From Saccoglossus kowalevskii (lineage: Eukaryota; Hemichordata; Enteropneusta; Harrimaniidae): a DNA stretch of 35,340 nt. Where the stretch lies: the NCBI RefSeq assembly GCF_000003605.2, contig NW_003134348.1:44352-79691 (forward strand), given 5' to 3'. Shown piece after piece: positions 24,201-32,800 of the stretch. The position numbers and the translations under genes are program-made. How positions within the stretch are numbered: the first letter of the stretch is position 1; each line of letters opens with the position of its first letter. The notes below the pieces were generated by a model. That model saw nothing but the letters and a program-made list of their open reading frames with translations. It was not told where the DNA came from and searched no databases.

Positions 24201-25548
24201 TATAGGCTGTATTACTAGGATTCATTTTACTTTTGACTGAGAAGCATACTCTAGAAAATATAGGATACTATTATTTATGTTTGTCCACCATTCAGTTCAG
24301 TCTTACGCGTCCACTTTTCATTCAACAGTAACCACGACGTTCCTGGAGTAAACTATCGCCGACTCTCACAAGGCTGTTTGTCTGTCGGTCTGTCGGTCTG
24401 TCCTTCTGAGTCTGTCTGTTTAATGTTGTACAAATATTATATGGCAAATTCTACCATTTTTAGTTTGGGTAATGTTTGAGAAATAAATTTCATTATCATT
24501 CCATTCAATATCTACCCACTGCTCTTCTCAAATCCAAACCAGGTCAGTACTATTTAAAGGGCGGCAGCCGTCGTGCCGCGTCCTGTTCGATATGGGACTC
24601 ATAGCGACGTATACAACGCGTGTAAAATACATTGTTTATTTACATGAAATTTGAACACGCGCTGCGCGACGACCACCGCGCTTTAACTTTTTCTTTTTAA
24701 GTTACACTGTTGTAATGCATTTCGCGTATTTAATAGTACAAATGTGGTATTCTATTTCATTTACAAAAATTATGAGAAAAGTACGCTACGCTGGCATAGG
24801 AATGCACAAAATGGATCTATGGACAGCTATAAAACAAAACACCGCACCACTACCTGCTCCTATTTCATTGGGTTATTCTAGAACCTGTGGATTTTTGAAT
24901 ATTGAACAAAAATAGCATGAACAAATACCTCGAACTAAAATGCACGTACACCTGATAGTGCTATTGTGAAATTCTTATGGACGATATTGTCAAATATATT
25001 GTGAAAAAATCTAAATGTCGGGCTTACCCATAATTTGTAGGTTTGAGGAAAGAGACTCGTTTTGCAACACGTTTTATTTGTCCTGTTTCCTGAGGTACAT
25101 TCTTAATCAATGCAAGACCTGATGCATTCAACGAATCTAGCCACTTGTATAATTCAGCCTCGTTATTCAGGATACCTTCAAAATCGTACGTGGGTATAGT
25201 ATTGACCATCTCAGAACCCCATATATGCAGTTGAGGTTCAGCCACCTCGTCTGGCTTTGACGAATCAAACTGGTGTGTACGTAGCCAGTCAACGCTGTAG
25301 TCGCCGATATGTCCTTTAGACCATTTAATACTTAGATGGCTTCCATCAGGTGTCAGCGTCACCGATTCGGGAACCGCTCGGAAATCCAGCTGGCTGAACG
25401 GTACCAGCCTTTGATTTGCTGAATGCACATAACACTGGGTACACCGGCAATTATCGAGTAACCAAATATAGGGGTATTTACTCTGTAACCCGTCTGTGAA
25501 TATCGCCTTTATTTGCCTGTCTTCATCAACACACGTGGCGGATTGCAT
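21110..25548 (-). CDS. BBOX1: Gamma-butyrobetaine dioxygenase, complete five-exon gene
   Basis: Encodes the Fe(II)/2-oxoglutarate enzyme that hydroxylates gamma-butyrobetaine to L-carnitine, normally in the cytosol. The exons join to 382 codons plus TAG; human BBOX1 is 387. All intron phases close (2, 0, 2, 1). The N-terminal zinc-binding domain shows Cys34, Cys36, Cys39 (DNCRCTQC) and His80. The double-stranded beta-helix carries the iron ligands His198 and Asp200 (LHTD) and His344 (VLHGR), and Arg357 in SRHLEGGYIDWD for 2-oxoglutarate. The GGDSEFTDGF and SRHLEG motifs favour BBOX over trimethyllysine dioxygenase, and there is no mitochondrial presequence. ATG 25548 is chosen because it has a purine at -3 and is the first ATG after an in-frame TAG near 25,600. 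Some substrate-pocket positions differ from the human enzyme, so a paralogue with altered preference is possible. Confidence 0.93.
21964..22096 (+). mobile_element. TTAA-type MITE, short subfamily (133 bp), intact, in BBOX1 intron 4
   Basis: Bounded by TTAA at 21964-21967 and 22093-22096. The inverted ends are AGCGCGGTGGTCGTCGCGC and GCACGACGACTACCACCCT. The inner sequence is itself partly inverted: GCGCGTGTTCGA on the left against TCGAACAGGACGCG on the right. It is the same length as the copy at 24,554. Confidence 0.9.
22236..22402 (-). CDS. BBOX1: BBOX1 exon 4 (residues 276-331)
   Basis: 167 nt. The acceptor is TTTGCTCTCAATAG and the donor TCAG|GTAATT, phase 1. It encodes LGRKGNIEEIAYSRTSLSS and MYIPVEQVESVYEALKAFSD. 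Confidence 0.92.
22998..23110. repeat. 24-bp minisatellite, about 5 units, BBOX1 intron 3
   Basis: The words CCAGAT/CCATAT recur at 23001, 23025, 23049, 23073 and 23097, an exact 24-bp period. The unit is roughly ACCAGATATACCGGTCAGTG plus four bases. The last unit ends less than 20 bp from the exon 3 donor. Confidence 0.92.
23128..23327 (-). CDS. BBOX1: BBOX1 exon 3 (residues 210-275)
   Basis: 200 nt. The acceptor is TTTTGCATAG and the donor TTG|GTACGT, phase 2. It encodes VQMLHCIQQYDGEGGDSEF and on to FSDIGIDYYSYHFNRQSPTI. Minisatellites lie close to both splice sites. Confidence 0.93.
23365..23770. repeat. 21-bp minisatellite, BBOX1 intron 2
   Basis: About 19 units of a 21-bp word, roughly CATCATAATACAGTGAATGG plus one base, with substitutions and a few indels. 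Because 21 is a multiple of three, both strands read as open repeats (HHNTVNG on the plus strand), which produces false open frames. It starts about 40 bp from the exon 3 acceptor. Confidence 0.92.
23822..24097 (+). mobile_element. TTAA-type MITE, long subfamily (276 bp), BBOX1 intron 2
   Basis: TTAA at 23822-23825, then AAGGCGGTAGTCGTCGCGCC and the same interior as the 13,523 copy (ACGCATGCGTGAGATATATG, CCAAGCTTTAATTAGG, CGCATTGGATTGTGGGAAAA). The right end is GAATGCCGCCCT with a mutated TCAA. It is somewhat shorter than the 13,523 copy through internal deletions. Confidence 0.87.
24145..24250 (-). CDS. BBOX1: BBOX1 exon 2 (residues 174-209)
   Basis: 106 nt, too short to show as a long open frame. 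The acceptor is TATTTTCTAG and the donor CCCGGG|GTGAGT. It encodes SVKSKMNPSNTAYTAAG then LSLHTDLSNYNHAPG, which includes the iron ligands His198 and Asp200. Without this exon the enzyme would be dead. Confidence 0.92.
24554..24686 (-). mobile_element. TTAA-type MITE, short subfamily (133 bp), intact, BBOX1 intron 1
   Basis: TTAA at 24554-24557 and 24683-24686. It begins AGGGCGGCAGCCGTCGTGCC and ends GCGACGACCACCGCGCT. Relative to the 21,964 copy it is inverted and very similar throughout. Confidence 0.9.
25028..25548 (-). CDS. BBOX1: BBOX1 exon 1 (codons 1-173 plus 2 nt)
   Basis: 521 nt. It holds the start codon, the zinc site CRCTQC, and the linker up to FLKPTNY. The donor is TATGG|GTAAGC, leaving phase 2. 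The 5' UTR and promoter are not resolved; a separate 5' non-coding exon is possible. Confidence 0.92.
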
Positions 25549-27955
25549 GGCGAATAGCCCGGCACCCACGGTGTTATTCCAAAACCTCGTATACTATGCA
25601 TGTACTATATTATAATTTACGAACACCTGAATGTATGACCAAGGAAACGGGCGATACTACATGAATACTACGTGACAATGTAGGGGTGTCCGGTTTAGAA
25701 TATAAACAGCAGAGATAGGGAATCGTCTTAAATTACGTCAACTGCAATTCAATAACTGTCTGTGTAATATAAAACATATATCAAGAATACATTTGAATGG
25801 TATACATATGTTTCGAGTGAAGTGCCAGAACTCTCCCCTTCAAAACACTTCTACAAAACGCACGTCATTCGAATGTACTACGCATGCTCAGACGATATAT
25901 CACCTGAATTTCTCACGACTGTCTATTTAGAAACGATGACACGGGAAAAATGGCTGTTGTACCGTGACTGGTATCCCGCCGAGCTGTGCTCTATTCTGAG
26001 TATAGAACGCGAAGTAACGCGAAGCCATCATCTGTGCAACCAGGTCGTCAGTCAATAATAATGATAATGCCTATTTTTTTTGGGGGGGGGCTTCAGTCAA
26101 ACCCCCTAAATCATGATTGTTTAAATAATTGACTCGGTGCGGTTGTCATCAGTCCCAGCCGAAATGTCTAAATGTCAATCGTTACGTAACGCCGGCTTTG
26201 AATGACTGCAGCTGAGCTGAAACAACTCAAAAGCCAGTGAACAACATTATTATAAATGGGCAAGCTTTTATTCGGTGGTGGTGAAATGAAGATCGGATAG
26301 GCGGTAAGACGCGTAGCGATAATTATACACAGACAACTAATATATTTATACAACATTTACAATAATATAACAGGAGTCTCTCTCTCTGTTTTGACTTCAT
26401 TGTGTTCTTTGTGACAGTATATTGCATACTGTCCCACCTCGATGGCACCACGAAGTAGTTAGAATTGCATACAGTGCCTTGTTTATTTTGTTTTTTCAGT
26501 AAAATAAAATGTCATGGGAGTGTATAAATGGCGAAAGCGAACGCGAACGCGAAAGTCGGGTTTTGCACGGCAACCTAAACTAACTTGTACGACTATGTAA
26601 GGGAGAATATTGAGTTGCATTTTCGAAAATGTTACCACCAGCTGCAGACTGTCCCCATTGGTATTTGCATGGTATTTGTGCCACCCCTCACAAACCAACG
26701 TGTTACAAGGGGACAGATACAATGCCTAAATATATTGGCAAGTTCACCTGAAAAATTTTACAAACTGAATTTAGCTATTCCGTTTTCAACCCTTATGCTG
26801 AATCAGAGAGGGACTGTGGCTGAATGAACAGTTCACAGGTATACAAAGTAATTTAGTCATATATTATTTGATTTAAGGATATGCATAGTAGAATATGTCC
26901 AATGCATCTGTTTAAGTGTGATAGTACTTTCCTCGTTTGGTTCATTAGTTTTAATTTCTTCAAGTTAGTGACGGCGTATACACTATTCCTTTTCTTGTAG
27001 CTTAAATTTGCAAGTCAGTGGTGGATCTCGGTTTGTGCGTGTCTGTAGGTGAGAGTTGGCCCAGGAACCCTCTCCCTAAAATGGCATAGATAACGTGTAT
27101 TAACAACGTAACACAACATAATGTCAGTAACAGAACTGACAGATACCATAAAATTCGCTCTTTGTTTTCTTTTATAATTAAATAACTGACACGTTTCACA
27201 TAAAATATAATATTGTTTTCGAAGAAAGTTAGTCGCTCTTTCATATTTTTGCCAACGCCTTACCATAATTCCAAAGATATTATTATAATAAATCAAGAAA
27301 ATTAAACAGATTGACCACATTTATGAATGCTGAGCCGGGGTATACGGTTTTAAGAATCTCCTGTTCCGTGCCGTGATCCATGCATGACAAATTCTAAATA
27401 CAACACGTCTCCAGCTATACCGGTTTAAAAATCTGGGAACGTTAGTACTTTCATCCCTGCCTATTTTTATACTACACTAAATACCAACCGACACCCTCAT
27501 ACAGGCTAGGCGTACAGTTGATTAGTTCATGGGATTCCTGTGGTTATGTTTCCCTCTGGTGATTTCGATCAATATTAAATAGCAAACAAATTTTACTACT
27601 TTCAAGGAAATAAAACACCGAACGATGTCAACATTTTCGACCCGTTAATTGTATATCGCATACACGCAACGACGAAAGGGTATGCCAAGCTATGCTTAAT
27701 AATATATTAGAGTGACTATTCAGTACGCCTTGGTCTGCCTTAGAGAGACTAGTTTCCATCGTGGATACATATACCATTTGTGTTGCATAAAATCGTGCGA
27801 CTCGAGATACTTTTCTTAAGCATTCATTGTGAATTGAGCACAACAAATCTGTGATGCACTGGGAGATTGAGTTAGGAAGTACCTAAATTCCCACTAATGG
27901 GGGTCATGATGATATGCTAGGCAATATCATCTTTCTGAGAACACAATTCCAACTA
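25549..27955. other. Non-coding 5' flank of BBOX1 and intergenic DNA
   Basis: No supported gene. BBOX1 transcription should start somewhere in the left part of this stretch, but no TATA box or other promoter element can be fixed. Simple features: T8G10 near 26,073-26,090, a short GCGAAC repeat near 26,532-26,553, and a CT run near 26,378. The open frames at 25,822 and 26,585 resemble nothing known. Confidence 0.5.
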
Positions 27956-27959
27956 TTTT

Positions 27960-28100
27960 TTTAAAACTTTTTTTTTGTGCCAGGCGACAGTTCTGGACAT
28001 TGAGTGACACTGTCGTCTCTCCTGACTTCATCAACATCAACCAGACTCGTCGAACACAAGCACCTGCGGACCTTAACCAAGGTTTCCCCAAAGTCGTAAC
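27960..28100 (-). mobile_element. SINE copy, internally deleted
   Basis: Minus orientation with a T-rich end (27,958-27,976) that corresponds to the A-tail. GTGCCAGGCGACAGTTCTGG and GACATTGAGTGACACTGTCG match the 3' part of the SINE at 33,505. It then jumps to CACAAGCACCTGCGGACC and TTAACCAAGGTTTCCCC, so about 150 bp of the body are missing. No tRNA-like head is left. Confidence 0.8.
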
Positions 28101-29280
28101 TTGATTTGATTTATGTACATGTATTCAGTTAGGGATGGACCATTTAAAACTCAAAACTAATACACATGATAATGGTATGCCCTGACAAATACAAGACATG
28201 CTGCGAAGATGAGAAATTGGTGATACAGCAGTTGTATTGTTTTTAACCACATGGGCGGTGTCTGTAACAATGTCTTTAATGAGTCTGCTAAAAACTGTTC
28301 ACACTCATCCTTAACTATATTTAGAACAGTAAACTTAAATTTGGAAATTCCTACAGTTTAAACTGTGACAAGTGGGTCACTAAAAATAGTTAAAACACTG
28401 GGCAGGAGGGCAGTTAAATTGCAGAATATGGAGAACACTCTCTAGCAGTCAGGTACCAACATAGAACAAAATCGGTTCAGAAGCGTTTTTTTTTGTGTCT
28501 TGGAAGACATAAATGGATGCTAATTGGTCAAATATATATATACTAGCTTCGAACAAAATTGGTAAAGATTTGTGAGGGAAAGAATAAATAATCACCAAAT
28601 ATATTTACCAGTAACCAAGCATTACCAGCCATGTACCATTAATGGTTTAAACCAACCCTACAGTTATGCCACACATCCTAAAGCAAACAAATACAGAGCA
28701 CCCTCAGACCAGTGTATTAATCATTGGCCACAATTCTAAGTATAATAAAAATGTTTAATTTCTCACAGGATAGTCAGTAGATTTAAACTATACTAAAGAA
28801 ATGAAAACAAATAAACAAAAAACTTCATATAATTAATATTTATTATCATAAATATTTAATTATCTATTAGAATGAACATAAGTCAAAAGTTATCAATTGT
28901 CATGAAAAAAATCATTTCAATAATTTTTAGATAAAATGAGTAAAATAAATAGATGCTTGGACATAAAAAAACACATACCATATTACTATATTGCATTTTA
29001 TCTTAATCAATACTTCTTTAAAACATAGCAAGTATTCCAATGTTTTGTAAACAAACAATATACATCCAAGCCAAGCCAAGGTACAACTGTTTTTTTTTAT
29101 ATATTTACAAAAAATAGCATTTAAAAACAGATTGATTAGTACTTGAACTGCCAATACTAAAAATATACCTACATTACTGTATATATAGTAACCATAACAA
29201 TACATTTAGAAATATGACACTATTAGTTAAATAAACAATCTTCACATACTTCGGGCAGTTTTTAATATTATGTTTCTTTA
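28101..29280. other. AT-rich non-coding DNA downstream of VPS8
   Basis: No gene supported. A hydrophobic 92-codon frame on the minus strand (28,927-29,205) is explained by AT-rich composition. Confidence 0.5.
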
Positions 29281-29720
29281 AATCTTTATTTTTCACACAG
29301 CTCTAAAATTGATGTCATCTTTAAATTCAATGAACATGGGTACATGTACATAAAATACTACCAACAATTAGGTGTAGCATTTTGCCAATTCATTTGTCTA
29401 AAGGTTTATTGTTAATTCTCCATGGCTGCAGGTCTCTATCACAATAAATGACAAGTTTAATTTCCGTTTTCTACATTGCAAGCCAATCACAGAGCACTTC
29501 ATCACTGTGTGTACTGGAAGCAAGCCAATCAGAGAAGACCTTGCTTATTTACTTGGTTACTATGAGATGACTTGCAAGATTGTACATGATTGGTTCTCTA
29601 GCCCTAACACATTACCAGATGTTCAATCAGGAATCATATACGATAAATACAAATAGAGTAGTAATAATGCCAAGAAAAGAGCCATATTTCCGGTCATTAA
29701 GTGCATCAGTTACACTACTT
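29281..29720 (-). other. VPS8: Probable VPS8 3' UTR region
   Basis: Follows the VPS8 stop on the minus strand. Candidate AATAAA signals read on the minus strand lie near 29,406 and 29,285. A further AATAAA overlaps the stop codon itself (GAATAAAAG, 29,719-29,725). Which is used cannot be told. A GCCAATCA-type word occurs twice, near 29,480 and 29,523. Confidence 0.4.
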
Positions 29721-29861
29721 TTATTCCAGACTTGTATCTAATGGCGGAGCTGATAAATGGAGCTTGAAACTTTCTTTGTGTAAAATACTATCTGCAGAAA
29801 CAACTCCTTTACGAGAAGGGTGACTACGATTAGCTCGCGACAGCTCACTCAAGATTGCCAA
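29721..29861 (-). CDS. VPS8: VPS8 terminal coding exon D
   Basis: 141 nt. The acceptor is ACTCTTCTTTGCAG. It encodes LAILSELSRANRSHPSRKG, then SADSILHKESFKLHLSAPP and LDTSLE, with TAA at 29723-29721. The LAILSELS start continues exon C exactly as in other VPS8 proteins, which proves that the array between them is intronic. Confidence 0.92.
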   Translation of the reverse strand: MAILSELSRANRSHPSRKGVVSADSILHKESFKLHLSAPPLDTSLE

Positions 29862-32800
29862 CTGCAAAGAAGAGTAACAGAATAATTATAGCAGGCAATT
29901 ATAGTTATATATATTTTGTAACTGGCATAAAAATAAAATGATTAGTTCAAGTGGTTATCACTTTATACCTCAAGTGAAACTGGTAAGCTATTATTATATA
30001 CATTGAAGTAAAAATGAGAGAAAAAATGGCACAAAGCATTTTGTAACAATCCTTTCTCATCTGAGATGAAGTCGTATATCCCAGAAAGTTCTCTAATGGA
30101 CTATCAAAGCTGAGATAAAGTCATTACTTACCCTGGAAGGTCCTCTAGTCGACTGTCTTAGCTGAGATAAAGTCAATACTCACCCCGGAAGCTCCTCAAG
30201 TGGACTGTCTTAGCTGAGAGAATGACATTACTTACCCTAGCCTGTCCTCTAGTAGACTGTCTTAGCTGAAATATAGACATTACCTACCCTGGAAAGTCCT
30301 CTAGTAGACTGTCTTAGCTGAGAAAAAGACATTACTTGCCCTAGAAAGTCCTCTAGTAGACTGTCTTAGTTGAGATAAAGCCATTACTTATCCTAGAAGG
30401 TCCTGTAGTAGACTGTCTTAGCTGAGATAAAGCCATTATTTACCTTAGAAGGTTCTCTAGTGAACTGTCTTAGCTGAGATAAAGACATTACCCTCTCTAG
30501 AAGAGATAAAGTCAATACTCACCCCGGAAGCTCCTCAAGTGGACTGTCTTAGCTGAGAGAATGACATTACTTACCCTAGCCTGTCCTCTAGTAGACTGTC
30601 TTAGCTGAGATATAGACATTACCTACCTTGGAAAGTTCTCTAGTAGACTGTCTTAGCTGAGATAAAGACATTATCCTCTCTAGAAGGTTCTCTAGTAGAC
30701 TGTCTTACCTGAGGTAAAGACATTACATACCCTGGAAGGTCTCTAGTGGACTGTCCTATCTGAAATAAAACCATTACTTACCCTAGAAGGTCCTCTAGTC
30801 GACTGTCTTAGCTGAGATAAAGCCATTATTTACCCTAGAAGGTCCTCTGGTGGACTGTCTTGCCTGAGATAATGCCATTACCTACCCTGGAAGGTCCACT
30901 AGTGGACTGTCTTAGCTGAGATAAAGTCATTACTTACCCTGGAAGGTCCTCTAGTAGCCTGTCTTAGCTGAGATAAAGCCATTACTTACCCTGGAAGGTC
31001 CTCTAGTGGACTGTCTTACCTGAGATAATGCCATTACTTACCCTGGAAAGTTCTCTAGTTGACTGTCTTAGCTGAGATAATGCCATTACCTACCCTGGAA
31101 GGTCCACTAGTGGACTGTCTTAGCTGAGATAATGCCATTACCTACCCTGGAAAGTCCATTAGTGGACTGTCTTAGCTGAGATAATACCATTACTTACCCT
31201 GGAAGGTCCTCTAGTGGACTGTTTTACCTGAGATAATTGCCAGTACCTACCCTGGAATGTCCACTAGTGGACTGTCTTAGCTGAGATAATGCCATTACCT
31301 ACCCTGGAAGGTCCACTAGTGGACTTTCTTAGGTGAGATAATGCCATTACTTACCCTAAACGGTCCTCTAGTAGACTATCCTATCTGAGACAAGCCATAC
31401 ATGGCACAGTCCCTGTTAGTTATTGAATTTAAGATATATAGTTTTGTTTATAGTAATATAGCTGGAACATAAACATGTCAGGAATATGATTATGATGATT
31501 GAGAGATATTACTCTGGAACAGCATTAATTAAAACAAAATCAGCCATTTTGAATACATGTATAATGAATATATAAAATTTGAACATAATTAGTCAAAGCA
31601 TGTCAGAGATATGGCACTAGAGCTGCATTCATTAATACAAAATGGCCACCAGCCGGCCATTTTAAATTCGATCTGAAAAATAAAATGACGTGCATCAGGA
31701 ACCCATAATGTCTAATGTATGTACCAAGTTTGAACAAATTCCATTCATAAATGCTTGATTTGATGATTTTTTAGCACAAAAATGACCACCATTCGGCCAT
31801 TTTGAATAGGATCGTCAAACCAATATATCTGTATATCTATGACATGATTTATAATGAATATTTAAAATTTGAACATAATCAGTCTAAGCAAGTCAGAGAT
31901 ATGGCACTAGAACCACATTTATTAAAACAAAATGGCCGCCAGTTGGCCATTTTAAATCTTATCTAAAAAACAAAATGATGTGCATCAAGGTCCTATAATG
32001 TCTAACATATATACCAATTTTGAACAAAATCCATTTGTAAACAGCCGAAAAATTCTTGATTTTGATGATTTTTAGCACAAAAAAGGCCGCCATTCGGCCA
32101 TCTTGAATCAGATCGTGAAACAAATTGATGTGCATATGTATAATATCATGTATGATGTATATGTGAAATTTGATTGTGATTGGTCCAGGCATTTCTAAGA
32201 TACAGGTCCGAACACACACACTCATGCACGAACACACGGAGGTCAAAACACAAGTCCCCGTTTTCGGACTGCGTCCAAACAGGGACCAATAAAGCCACTA
32301 CTTACCCCAGCAGGTCCTGTAGTAGGCTGTCTTAGCTGAGATAAAACCATTACTTATCCTAGAAGGTCCTCTAGTGGACTGTCTTACCTGAGATAAAGCC
32401 ATTACTTACCCTAGATGGTCCTCTAGTAGCCCGTCTTAGCTGAAATAAAACCATTACTTACCCTAAATGGTCCTCTAGTAGCCTGTCATAGCTTAGATAA
32501 AACCATTACTTACCCTAGATGGTCCTCTAGTAGCCTGTCATAGCTTAGATAAAGACATTACTTCCCCTAGAAGGTCCTCTAGTAGCCTGTCTTAGCTGAA
32601 ATAAAACCATTACTTACCCTAGAAGGTCCCCTAGTAGACTGTCCTATCTGAGATAAAGACATTACTTCCCCTAGAAGGTCCTCTAGTAGCCTGTCATAGC
32701 TGAAATAAAACCATTACTTACCCTAGAAGGTCCCCTAGTAGACTGTCCTATCTGAGATAAAGACATTACTTCCCCTAGAAGGTCCTCTAGTAGCCTGTCT

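Noticed and set aside
28927-29205. Hydrophobic 92-codon frame (possible membrane protein)
   Set aside because: It is explained by AT-rich composition downstream of VPS8; no start context or family.
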